Part shown: piece after piece, positions 50,359 to 58,206 of the stretch
Layout: every line of letters starts with the position of its first letter
Position numbering within the stretch: position 1 is the stretch's first letter
Assembly: GCA_965232485.1 (NCBI GenBank)
Contig: OZ246975.1
Span: 2,852,001 to 2,916,000, forward strand
Reading direction: 5' to 3'
Length of the DNA: 64,000 nt
Source: VXPQ01 sp965232485
GTDB taxonomy: Bacteria > Bacteroidota > Rhodothermia > Rhodothermales > VXPQ01
Notes under the pieces: model-generated
The model's input: the letters and a program-made list of their open reading frames with translations, nothing else
The model's database searches: none
Told to the model about the DNA's origin: nothing
Made by a program: the position numbers and the translations under genes

Positions 50359-51777
50359 GTGCGCATGCTTGACGAACAAGACATTCTTGTTTCCGACGAC
50401 ATTCTCCACGATCCGGGCCATGCGCAGCGCATGCTTGCCTGCGGGGTGGAGGAAGTCCTGAGCGAGGCGGGACAGCGCGACGGGGAACGCCGCATTGTCC
50501 GCCTGATCGTTCCGGTGGCGCCGCTTGATCCGTTTACGTGGATTGGCGCGCAGGCGTTGCTTCCGAAAATATACTGGCGCGGGCGCGGGGACAGCGTGGT
50601 TACGGCGGCGGTTGGCGAGGCGGACCGGTGCGTGGGCGGCCCGGATGCGGGATACGCCGCGCTCCGCGCGCAACTTGATGCGGTATTGCCGAAAAGCGAC
50701 GCCCGGGCGCGCTATTTCGGAGGCTTTCGATTCGATCCGGGTGCGTCCGCCGACGAAGTATGGCGGGGTTTCCCGACCTTCCTGTTTACGCTGCCCCGGT
50801 TCGTCTATATGCGCAATGAAGACCGGGGCGCGCTGGCGTGCAACCTTGCATTGCCCCGCGACCGCTCTCGCAGGGAAGCGATTTTGTCCGGGATCGAACA
50901 GCTTCGGTTTCCGGACGGCTTCGCCGATTCGGGTTTCGAAGAGCGCATGCCGCGGCTGCTTTCGCGGACGGATGCGCCGGACCAGGCGGGTTGGGCGCGA
51001 AACGTCGGCTGGTCGCTGAATGCTTTTGCGCAACGCGGATCGCTCGAAAAGGTGGTGCTTTCTCGCCGGACCCACCTGACTTTTTCCGATTCGCTGGATG
51101 CGTTCGCCTTGCTGAAGCAGCTGCAGGAGGTTACGCCGAATTGTTTTCACTACGGATTTCAGTTCGAACCCGGCGCGGTCTTTGTCGGGGCTTCGCCGGA
51201 GCGTCTTTTTCACCGCAGCGGGCGGTATATGCGCACAGAGGCCGTGGCCGGAACCTGCATTCGGGGCGATACGGAGGCCGAAGACGCTCGGGCGTTGGCG
51301 GCGCTTTTGGCCAGCGCGAAGGATCAGCGCGAGCATGCGTACGTGCGGGAAAGCATTCGCCATGCGCTCCGCCCGCTGTGCGAGGAATTCCGAATAGACG
51401 AAGAGGCGTCCGGGTTGCAGCAAGCCTTGCGGTGGCATCTTGTTTCGCGCAGCAGCGGCTTGTTGCGGCGCGGCGTGCACGGAAGCGACGTCATGGCGGC
51501 GCTCCATCCTACGCCCGCCGTGGGCGGATATCCGGTCGAGCCTGCCCTGTCAGCCATCCGCGACCTCGAAGGGTTTGATCGGGGCTGGTACGCTGGACCG
51601 GTAGGCTGGATCGGTCCCCAGAGCGCGGAATTCGCTGTGGCGCTGCGCTGCGGGCTGGCGCGCGGGCGCTCCTTGTTTCTGTTTGCGGGCGCCGGGATCG
51701 TGGAAGGCTCCGATCCTGCCGCCGAGTGGGCGGAAATAGAACAGAAGATCGGGGATATGCTGGGGGTGTTGGGGTAG
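50359..51777 (+). CDS. menF: Isochorismate synthase (menaquinone pathway)
   Basis: 472 residues from GTG 50359, with ATG 50365 two codons later. It converts chorismate to isochorismate, the first committed step of menaquinone synthesis, with Mg. The chorismate-binding domain has LEKVVLSRRTHLTF, FVGASPERLFHRSGRYMRTE, AVAGTCIRGDTEAED, DQREHAYVRESI, and HPTPAVGGYPVEPALS, then FDRGWYAGPVGWIG. These are strictly conserved in MenF/EntC/PabB. It starts the men operon and is preceded by a family A element. The next gene, menD, is about 200 bases downstream. Confidence 0.94.
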   Translation: MRMLDEQDILVSDDILHDPGHAQRMLACGVEEVLSEAGQRDGERRIVRLIVPVAPLDPFTWIGAQALLPKIYWRGRGDSVVTAAVGEADRCVGGPDAGYAALRAQLDAVLPKSDARARYFGGFRFDPGASADEVWRGFPTFLFTLPRFVYMRNEDRGALACNLALPRDRSRREAILSGIEQLRFPDGFADSGFEERMPRLLSRTDAPDQAGWARNVGWSLNAFAQRGSLEKVVLSRRTHLTFSDSLDAFALLKQLQEVTPNCFHYGFQFEPGAVFVGASPERLFHRSGRYMRTEAVAGTCIRGDTEAEDARALAALLASAKDQREHAYVRESIRHALRPLCEEFRIDEEASGLQQALRWHLVSRSSGLLRRGVHGSDVMAALHPTPAVGGYPVEPALSAIRDLEGFDRGWYAGPVGWIGPQSAEFAVALRCGLARGRSLFLFAGAGIVEGSDPAAEWAEIEQKIGDMLGVLG

Positions 51778-51821
51778 GGGCATGCGGGTGTATCGCCTTG
51801 TCCTGTGCGCTATATTTATTA

Positions 51822-51960
51822 AGGGTACGCTGATCAAAACCACTTCGCCCGGCGCGTCGCTTTCGCGCGTACAAGACATTATGGTTCAATCGTTAAAATC
51901 ATCGAAAAACACTGCGGATTCGCGGCATGGCGGCCGCGACGTAATCAGAGTATCCTTGAG
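51822..51960. repeat. Dispersed repeat family A, copy 6, with terminal inverted repeats
   Basis: About 139 bases start GGGTACGCTGATCA and end TAATCAGAGTATCC, imperfect inverted ends. The interior (TTCGCCCGGCGCGTCGCTTT, ATCGTTAAAATCA, CACTGCGGATTC) matches 11085-11160 and partly 7110-7165. It fills the gap between menF and menD and ends 16 bases before the first possible menD start. It resembles a miniature inverted-repeat element. Confidence 0.75.
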
Positions 51961-51993
51961 TCATTAGAAAAATCTGTGACAGGTAGCCCCGAC

Positions 51994-54015
51994 ATGACCA
52001 CCCCCGAACCGTCCGGCATCAACCAGATATGGGCTGATCTGCTTGTGGAAGAGTTGATCCGGGCCGGGGTTGGCCTGTTTTGCCTTGCGCCCGGCTCCCG
52101 GAGCGCTCCGCTGGCGCTTGCCGTGGCGGCCCATCCCCGGGCGGAGCGCGCGATGCACTACGACGAGCGCGGCGCGGCGTTCTGCGCGCTGGGCTACGGA
52201 CGCGCTACCCGACGTCCCGCCGCATGGATTACGACCTCGGGGACGGCGGTGGCGAACGGCATGCCCGCCGTAGTGGAGGCGTCGATGGACTGCGTACCCA
52301 TGCTGCTCGTTACCGCGGATCGCCCGCCGGAACTGCGGGCCGCGGGCGCCAATCAGACCATTGACCAGGTAAAGATTTTCGGGGAGTATGTGCGGTGGCA
52401 ATTCGACCTGCCCGCGCCGGATCGGGCGATCGACCCGGCGTTCGTGCTGACTACGGCGGATCAGGCGGCATACCGGACAAGGCGCATGCCCGCCGGTCCG
52501 GTGCATCTCAACGCGATGTACCGCGAGCCGCTGGTCTCCAATCCCGACAGAAGCCGCTACGCAGCCTATCTCGCTGGACTGCAGGCGTGGCGGGACTCGG
52601 AGGCGCCGTATACCCGGTACAGCTCGGCGGCGGACATTGCAGAAACTCCCATAACTGACCTCGATTTGGTTGCGGGCCTTTCAAAAACTTCTGTTTCCGG
52701 GGCGGGGACAGTCGGAAATATTTCAAAAACTCCCGCCTCCGCACGCGAATCGGCCGCAGACATTCCTGAAACCCCTGTTTCCGGGTCTGGCGCAGCCAAT
52801 AATATTTCAGAAGTTCTTATAAATTATTCCTTCGATGCGCCCCGATTCGAGTCCCTGATGGATGATTTGCGCCGGGCGAAGCGCGGCTTGATCGTGGCCG
52901 GCCGGCTTGCGGACCGGACCCGGGCCGACGCGGTTCGCCGCCTGGCGCAGCGCCTCGGTTGGCCGCTCTTGCCCGACGTATGTTCGCAACTCCGGTTTGC
53001 GAGCAGCGATGCGGCGGGCGCGGCGGTGGCCCCGCGGTACGATTTGTTGTTGGCGAGCGAAGCGTTCAGGGCGGCCCATGCGCCGGACGCCGTAGTGCAT
53101 TTCGGCGGGGCCGTCGTATCGAAGCGGTTGAATGCCTGGCTGGCCGATGTGCGCCCCGCCTTGTTTGCGGTGGTGCGCGAATCTCCCGACCGACTGGACC
53201 CCGGCCATTGCGTAACGGACTATATCGAATCCGGCGTTGCGTCCTTTTGCCGGTCCATGCTGTCGCTTCCGGATATGTCGGGCGAGGCGGGCGAATCCGC
53301 TGCCGAAGCGGATTGGACGGCGAGTTGGGTCGCCGCTTCCCAGGCCGTGGCTCGCCTGCTGGACGAGCATATGCCGGGCGATCTTTCCGAGCCCGCCGTG
53401 GCCCGGTTTCTGTCCCGGCATACGCCCGACCATGCGTCGCTCATGCTTGGAAGCAGCATGCCGATTCGGGACATGGATATGTTTGGGGACGCTACGGGCC
53501 GCGCCCCGTTCGCGGCGGCGAATCGCGGCGCGGCCGGCATCGACGGCGCAGTGGCCACGGCGGCGGGGCTGGCGCATGGCCGGCGGGCGCCCGTCGTCCT
53601 TCTGGCGGGCGATCTCGGCTTGCTGCACGACCTGAATAGCCTGGCCTTGGCGGCGTCCGCCCCGGCGCCGGTCGTTATCGTGGCGATCAACAACCGCGGC
53701 GGCGGTATTTTTTCGTTTCTGCCCGTCGCCCGTTGCGGCGAGGCGTTCGAACCCATGTTCGGAACGCCGCATCGCTGGCGCTTCGAGCACGCGGCGCGCA
53801 TGTTCGGTCTCGGCTACGCCGCCGCGCGCGATATGCGCGCCTTGGCGGAAGCGTATGGCGGCGCGCTTTCTTCCGGCAAAAGCCATATTATTGAAGTCGA
53901 GACCGACCGCGCTGAAAACGCGCAATTGCACCGACGGCTTGAGGCGCTCGTCTGCGAGCATGTTGCGGACGCCGTTCGGTCTCGTTCGACACGCACCAAC
54001 CCTTCTGATTCATGA
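51994..54015 (+). CDS. menD: 2-succinyl-5-enolpyruvyl-6-hydroxy-3-cyclohexene-1-carboxylate synthase with an internal repeat insertion
   Basis: About 673 residues from ATG 51994 (GTG 51976 is also possible); usual length is 550-600. A thiamine diphosphate enzyme joining isochorismate and 2-oxoglutarate. MenD motifs are NQIWADLLVEELIRAGVGLF, LAPGSRSAPLALAVA, HYDERGAAFCALGYGRATRR, TTSGTAVANGMPAVVEA and TADRPPELRAAGANQTIDQ in the first domain. SSMPIRDMDMFG and NRGAAGIDGAVATAAGLA with GDLGLLHDLNSL lie in the ThDP domain. Residues about 208-275 are an insertion of five imperfect, less GC-rich units (for example GNISKTPAS, ADIPETPVS) between the first and middle domains. All catalytic parts are intact, so the enzyme is probably active. 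Stop overlaps the menB ATG. Confidence 0.93.
   Translation: MTTPEPSGINQIWADLLVEELIRAGVGLFCLAPGSRSAPLALAVAAHPRAERAMHYDERGAAFCALGYGRATRRPAAWITTSGTAVANGMPAVVEASMDCVPMLLVTADRPPELRAAGANQTIDQVKIFGEYVRWQFDLPAPDRAIDPAFVLTTADQAAYRTRRMPAGPVHLNAMYREPLVSNPDRSRYAAYLAGLQAWRDSEAPYTRYSSAADIAETPITDLDLVAGLSKTSVSGAGTVGNISKTPASARESAADIPETPVSGSGAANNISEVLINYSFDAPRFESLMDDLRRAKRGLIVAGRLADRTRADAVRRLAQRLGWPLLPDVCSQLRFASSDAAGAAVAPRYDLLLASEAFRAAHAPDAVVHFGGAVVSKRLNAWLADVRPALFAVVRESPDRLDPGHCVTDYIESGVASFCRSMLSLPDMSGEAGESAAEADWTASWVAASQAVARLLDEHMPGDLSEPAVARFLSRHTPDHASLMLGSSMPIRDMDMFGDATGRAPFAAANRGAAGIDGAVATAAGLAHGRRAPVVLLAGDLGLLHDLNSLALAASAPAPVVIVAINNRGGGIFSFLPVARCGEAFEPMFGTPHRWRFEHAARMFGLGYAAARDMRALAEAYGGALSSGKSHIIEVETDRAENAQLHRRLEALVCEHVADAVRSRSTRTNPSDS
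52624..52830 (+). repeat. Imperfect repeat insertion inside menD
   Basis: Units resembling ATTTCAAAAACTCCCGCCTC recur about five times in frame and encode (N/D)I(S/A/P)(K/E)TPxS-like peptides. The segment is richer in A and T than the rest of menD and is absent from the usual family layout. Confidence 0.6.
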
Positions 54016-54839
54016 CGCTTGCAATAGACTGGCGACCCGCAAAATCCTATACGGACATCAAATACCACAAGGCCGAAGGCATTGCCAAAATCACCATTAA
54101 TCGGCCCGAAGTGCGCAATGCGTTTCGCCCCCTGACGGTTACGGAAATGCGCGACGCGCTCCAGGATGCGCGCGACGATCACGAAATCGGCGTGATCATT
54201 CTTACCGGAGAGGGGCCGGATGCTTTTTGTTCTGGCGGGGACCAGAAGATCCGCGGGGACGCGGGATATACGGAAGCAGGCACGGGCGTCATGCGGCTGA
54301 ACGTACTGGATTTTCAGCGGGAGATGCGGAGTTGCCCGAAACCGGTCGTCGCCATGGTGGCGGGCTGGGCCGTGGGCGGCGGCCATGTGCTGCATGTGCT
54401 GTGCGATCTCACCATCGCCGCCGAGAACGCCCGGTTCATGCAGACGGGACCCAAGGTAGGGTCGTTCGACGGCGGGTACGGGGCTTCGTATCTGGCCCGC
54501 ATCGTGGGTCAGAAAAAGGCCCGCGAGATATGGTTCCTGTGCCGTCCGTACGACGCCCGTCAGGCGCTGGACATGGGACTGGCGAACACCGTGGTTCCTC
54601 TGGAGCGGCTGGAGGAAGAAACCGTGCAATGGTGCCGGGATATTCTGAAAAATTCGCAAATGGCCATTCGTTGCCTGAAAGCCGCCCTGAACGCCGATTG
54701 CGACGGACAGGCGGGTTTGCAGGAACTGGCGGGGAACGCCACGCTCCTTTTCTATATGACCGAGGAAGGGCAGGAAGGGCGCAACGCCTTCAACGAGAAG
54801 CGCAAGCCGGATTTCTCGCAGTTTCCGTATCGTCCCTGA
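54012..54839 (+). CDS. menB: 1,4-dihydroxy-2-naphthoyl-CoA synthase
   Basis: 275 residues, crotonase fold. It closes the naphthoquinone ring from o-succinylbenzoyl-CoA. Typical MenB segments are ITINRPEVRNAFRPLTVTEM, DDHEIGVIILTGEGPDAFCS plus GGDQ, MVAGWAVGGGHVLHVLCDLT, and TGPKVGSFDGGYGASYLAR, with Gly-Gly oxyanion residues and the SFDGGYG loop specific for MenB. The C-terminal EGRNAFNEKRKPDFSQFP is also conserved. Four-base overlap with menD; menA follows 44 bases later. Confidence 0.97.
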   Translation: MTLAIDWRPAKSYTDIKYHKAEGIAKITINRPEVRNAFRPLTVTEMRDALQDARDDHEIGVIILTGEGPDAFCSGGDQKIRGDAGYTEAGTGVMRLNVLDFQREMRSCPKPVVAMVAGWAVGGGHVLHVLCDLTIAAENARFMQTGPKVGSFDGGYGASYLARIVGQKKAREIWFLCRPYDARQALDMGLANTVVPLERLEEETVQWCRDILKNSQMAIRCLKAALNADCDGQAGLQELAGNATLLFYMTEEGQEGRNAFNEKRKPDFSQFPYRP

Positions 54840-54883
54840 AACATTCGCGCCGGCTCTTTTTCCGTTAGGCAGATTCTTAATAC

Positions 54884-55777
54884 ATGCATTCGAAACAGGC
54901 GCGTCCGAAATGGACGATCTGGATATGGGCGGCGCGCCCGAAGACCTTGTGGGCCGCGGCGTCTCCGGTGTTCCTCGGAGCGGCCATTGCCTATGGGGAA
55001 GGCGCTTTTCACGCCCTTTCCGCAGGCTGTGCGCTGCTCGTCGCCGTGTTCATTCAGGTGGGTACGAATTATGCGAACGATTATCAGGATTTTGCGCAGG
55101 GCGCAGACACGGCGGAGCGCAAGGGACCCCTGCGGATCACCCAGGCGGGTCTGGCCGCTCCCGGGGCTGTCCGGGCCGCTGCGGGGCTGGCTTTTCTGAT
55201 CGCCTTCCTGGCCGGGCTGTACCTGGTCGCGCGCGGCGGATGGTTTTTGCTGTTCGTCGGCCTGATATCCATTTTGTGCGGGGCCGTTTACTCGGCGGGG
55301 CGTTATTCGCTGGCCTACCTGGGCGTGGCGGATCTTTTTGTGCTGGCGTTTTTCGGGCCGGTCGCCGTGGCCGGGACGCATTATGCGCAGGCGCTGACAT
55401 TTTCATGGCCGGCGGCGCTGGCCGGACTGGGCCCGGGATTTCTGGCCACGGCTATTTTGCTCGTCAACAACACGCGCGACGTCGAGGAGGACCGGGCTGC
55501 CGGGAAGAAAACGCTGGTGGTGCGCTGGGGGCGCGGCGCGGGCGTAGCCCTCTACGGCGTATGCGTGGCCGGAGCGGCCCTGACGGCGGCAGCGTCCGCG
55601 CTGGTTTCCGGAAACGCATGGCTGCTCGTCGCCCTGCTTGCAATGCCTTGGGGGTTGGCCAACCTGCGGACGTTGCACGCCGCGAGCGATCCCGCCGCGC
55701 TGAACCCGCTTTTGGGTTCCACGTCCCGGCTTCTGCTTGCCTATAGCCTGCTTTTTGGTTTCGGATGGATCATGTAG
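54884..55777 (+). CDS. menA: 1,4-dihydroxy-2-naphthoate polyprenyltransferase
   Basis: 297 residues, a UbiA-family membrane enzyme with about 8-9 hydrophobic segments. It attaches the isoprenoid tail to 1,4-dihydroxy-2-naphthoate. The first Asp-rich motif is NYANDYQDFAQGADT and the second is NNTRDVEEDRAAGKKTL. The N-terminal WIWAARPKTLWAAASPVFLG is typical of MenA. Its last 13 bases overlap the menE start. Confidence 0.95.
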   Translation: MHSKQARPKWTIWIWAARPKTLWAAASPVFLGAAIAYGEGAFHALSAGCALLVAVFIQVGTNYANDYQDFAQGADTAERKGPLRITQAGLAAPGAVRAAAGLAFLIAFLAGLYLVARGGWFLLFVGLISILCGAVYSAGRYSLAYLGVADLFVLAFFGPVAVAGTHYAQALTFSWPAALAGLGPGFLATAILLVNNTRDVEEDRAAGKKTLVVRWGRGAGVALYGVCVAGAALTAAASALVSGNAWLLVALLAMPWGLANLRTLHAASDPAALNPLLGSTSRLLLAYSLLFGFGWIM

Positions 55778-57198
55778 CGATCGCCCCTCCCATGGAGATT
55801 CCTTGCCTGCTTGCGGCGGCGGCGCTCCGGGCGCCTCTTGAAACGGCGCTATCGTCTCCCGGCGTCGAGGTATCGTACGGCGAACTGGACGCCCTGGCGT
55901 CGGGGACGGCCCGCCGCCTGGCGGAAAAAGGCGTGGAACCGGGTGATCGCGTCGCCCTCGTCATGGACCGGAGCCCTGAAGCGGTTATTGCGTTGCTTGC
56001 GGTCCTGCGGGCCGGGGCCGTGGCCTGTCCTGTTTCGACGCGGCTCCCGCAGGCCTCGCTGGACGAGCGACGCCGTCGCCTGAACGTATCGCTTACGGTC
56101 GCCGACCATCCGCTCGCAGCGGCGGCAGCGCCGAAAGCCCTGATCGAACGGGCCCCGCGCGAAAACCCTGAAGCCGCGTCGCCTTTTTCCGAGGATGCGC
56201 CCGCCACCATCGTGTTTACCTCCGGGTCTTCGGGTGCGGCCCGCCCGGCGCTTCATACGTACGGGAATCATTATTTCAGCGCGCTGGGGGCGCAGGACAA
56301 CATGCCGCTGGGTTGCGGCGACCGCTGGCTCCTGTCGTTGCCGCTCTGGCATGTGGGGGGGCTTGCGATTCTTTTTCGCTGTCTGCTGGGCGCCGCTACG
56401 GTGGTTCTTCCCGATCCCGCGGATTCCCTTTCCGAATCCGTCCGCAAGGCGACCCATGCGTCTATGGTGTCCACCCAGCTCCGGCGGCTATTGCGCAAAG
56501 CGGAATCCGGGGCGTCGCACCCGGAGAAGGCGCTGTTGCTCGGAGGCGGTCCTGTGCCGCCCGCCCTGATCGACGAGGCCGTACGGCGCGGCATGCCCAT
56601 ACATACCAGCTACGGCCTTACGGAGATGGCTTCGCAAGTTACGGCCACGCCTTCCGGCGCGGGGCGCGAGGACTTGCGCACGGCGGGGCGGACGCTTGCC
56701 TGGCGGGAACTCTGCTGCGACGACGAGGGACAGATCATGGTGCGAGGGCGCACGCGCTTTGCCGGGTATGTCGAAGGAGCGGGGCTTGCGCGTCCTTTCG
56801 ACGAGGAGGGATGGTTTGCGACCGGAGATATGGGCCGGCTGGATGCTTCCGGAAGGCTGATTGTCCGGGGACGCATGGATCACCTGCTCGTGTCAGGCGG
56901 CGAGAATATTCTGCCCGAAGAGATTGAGGCGGCGCTGGCGGGCGCGGAAGGCGTCGAACGGGTCGCGGTGGTGGGCGCGTCAGACGAGGAATATGGGCAG
57001 CGTCCGGTCGCTTTTGTCGAAACAGTGGATGGAAATATCGATATACCCCGATTGCGCGACGCGGTGGAATCCGCGCTGCCCCGGTTCATGACGCCCGACG
57101 CCTTTTACCCGTGGCCGTCCGATCTTGCCGGAGGGGGTCTCAAGCCGGACCGTAGCCAACTCCGGCGGCGGGCCGAGGCGATGCGGGGAGACGGATAG
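55765..57198 (+). CDS. menE: o-succinylbenzoate-CoA ligase
   Basis: 477 residues of the ANL acyl-CoA ligase superfamily. It forms o-succinylbenzoyl-CoA with ATP for MenB. The ATP loop is IVFTSGSSGAARPALHTYGN, followed by WLLSLPLWHVGGLAILFRCL, THTSYGLTEMASQ-like sequence (IHTSYGLTEMASQVTATPSG), WFATGDMGRLDASGRLIVRG and GGENILPEEIEAAL. The C-terminal catalytic lysine region is GGGLKPDRSQL. The ATG at 55765 overlaps menA by 13 bases; ATG 55792 is a later choice. No menC gene lies between menA and menE, where many relatives have it. Confidence 0.94.
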   Translation: MDHVAIAPPMEIPCLLAAAALRAPLETALSSPGVEVSYGELDALASGTARRLAEKGVEPGDRVALVMDRSPEAVIALLAVLRAGAVACPVSTRLPQASLDERRRRLNVSLTVADHPLAAAAAPKALIERAPRENPEAASPFSEDAPATIVFTSGSSGAARPALHTYGNHYFSALGAQDNMPLGCGDRWLLSLPLWHVGGLAILFRCLLGAATVVLPDPADSLSESVRKATHASMVSTQLRRLLRKAESGASHPEKALLLGGGPVPPALIDEAVRRGMPIHTSYGLTEMASQVTATPSGAGREDLRTAGRTLAWRELCCDDEGQIMVRGRTRFAGYVEGAGLARPFDEEGWFATGDMGRLDASGRLIVRGRMDHLLVSGGENILPEEIEAALAGAEGVERVAVVGASDEEYGQRPVAFVETVDGNIDIPRLRDAVESALPRFMTPDAFYPWPSDLAGGGLKPDRSQLRRRAEAMRGDG

Positions 57199-57257
57199 GT
57201 TGCAACAGCGCCGTTTGGTTTCTGCGGCTATCCGCCTGCTCAAACCGAACCGCGCTG

Positions 57258-57300
57258 GACGGACTCGGAACAAGGCTGCAACCCTGTATCTTAAAGTCCA
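57258..57300. repeat. Family C sequence shared with 18610-18651
   Basis: GGACTCGGAACAAGGCTGCA followed by ACCCTGTATCTTAAAGTCCA is similar to GGATCGGAACAAGGCCGCAA and CCTTACGCCTTAAATTCCA at 18616-18655. Both lie upstream of a gene and next to accessory DNA. It may be a promoter element or a small repeat. Confidence 0.45.
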
Positions 57301-57340
57301 GAAATTTCCGCCCGATCAACCAAATTCTTTTCTGAATGTA

Positions 57341-57601
57341 ATGCGCCAGAGACGTTTTGTAATCGATGCGGAAAGTCTGCCTGATTTACCAGGAATGATG
57401 CTGGTTACGCTCGAAGCGCTCAGGGCATTGGGCGGCTCGGCCACCATCGACGAAGCCACCCGCGACGGCGCCATTGCGATCGACCTGATCGATGGGGATC
57501 GTCTCTGCGACCTGCTCAAGGAAAATAATCTTGGGGTGAAAATCGAGATCGAGACGGTCGAGCGAGTGCACATCCAGTCGGAATGGTTCCAGCGTATCTG
57601 A
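57341..57601 (+). pseudogene. Mrr-type restriction endonuclease remnant
   Basis: 86 residues. The first half (LPDLPGMMLVTLEALRALGG then SATIDEATRD) resembles the Mrr_N winged helix. The second half (AIAIDLIDGDRLCDLLKENN then LGVKIEIETV) resembles the very end of Mrr catalytic domains. The nuclease core that should lie between them (about 150-200 residues) is missing, so this looks like an internal in-frame deletion. It could also be a small protein in its own right. It follows menE by 142 bases and its stop overlaps the LptC-like ATG (TGATG). Confidence 0.6.
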
Positions 57602-58206
57602 TGCAACCCATGTGCCTCATGTTCTGGAAACCGAAGCCGGCGCTGTTGCTGTGCGCGGGCATGTTGTTGGCGGCGTGCGGGCGTCCCGCTGCCCCTCCCG
57701 CCGCCATGCAGGACATTCGTTCCGAGGCGGACCCCGTGCAGGAAAGTTGGGGCGCCGCGTATTACATAACGGAAACGACGCCCGGCGACGCCGCTTCCCG
57801 CCCGCGTCTGACGATGCGCGCAGGTCATATGGCGACCTTTGAGGCGGGGGACAGCGCCTGGACGGTTTTGCGGAGCGCTTCGTCCGGAGGCCGCGTGACG
57901 GCGCTATTGTACGACGAAGCCGGGGATTCCTCCGCTACGATCTTGGCCGACCGGATTACCCTGCTCGACAACAAAAGGCGGTTCGAGGCCACGGGCAACG
58001 TAGAGGTTCGGGCGCGGGGCGACAAGGCGCTGTGGAGCGAGCATCTGGTCTGGTCCGAGCGCGAGCAGATCCTCCGAACGCCTGGATTCGTCCGTATTGC
58101 TACGCCGGACGAACAGGTTCAGGGCTATGCGCTGGAAGCGGACGAACGCCTCGACGAATACGCGCTGCGCAGCATGACAGGCCGAGTGACCGTGCGCGAA
58201 GAATGA
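57601..58206 (+). CDS. LptC-like LPS export lipoprotein
   Basis: 201 residues. The signal ends in a lipobox LLAAC (in MLLAACGRPAAPP). The mature part has the beta-rich LptC/OstA-like pattern: MRAGHMATFEAGDSAWTVLR, ILADRITLLDNKRRFEATGN, VEVRARGDKALWSEHLVWSE. In Bacteroidota this gene is annotated LPS export ABC transporter periplasmic protein LptC. It hands LPS from the inner-membrane LptBFG pump to the periplasmic bridge. The four-base ATGA overlap with the OstA-like gene indicates one operon with lptB. Confidence 0.85.
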   Translation: MQPMCLMFWKPKPALLLCAGMLLAACGRPAAPPAAMQDIRSEADPVQESWGAAYYITETTPGDAASRPRLTMRAGHMATFEAGDSAWTVLRSASSGGRVTALLYDEAGDSSATILADRITLLDNKRRFEATGNVEVRARGDKALWSEHLVWSEREQILRTPGFVRIATPDEQVQGYALEADERLDEYALRSMTGRVTVREE

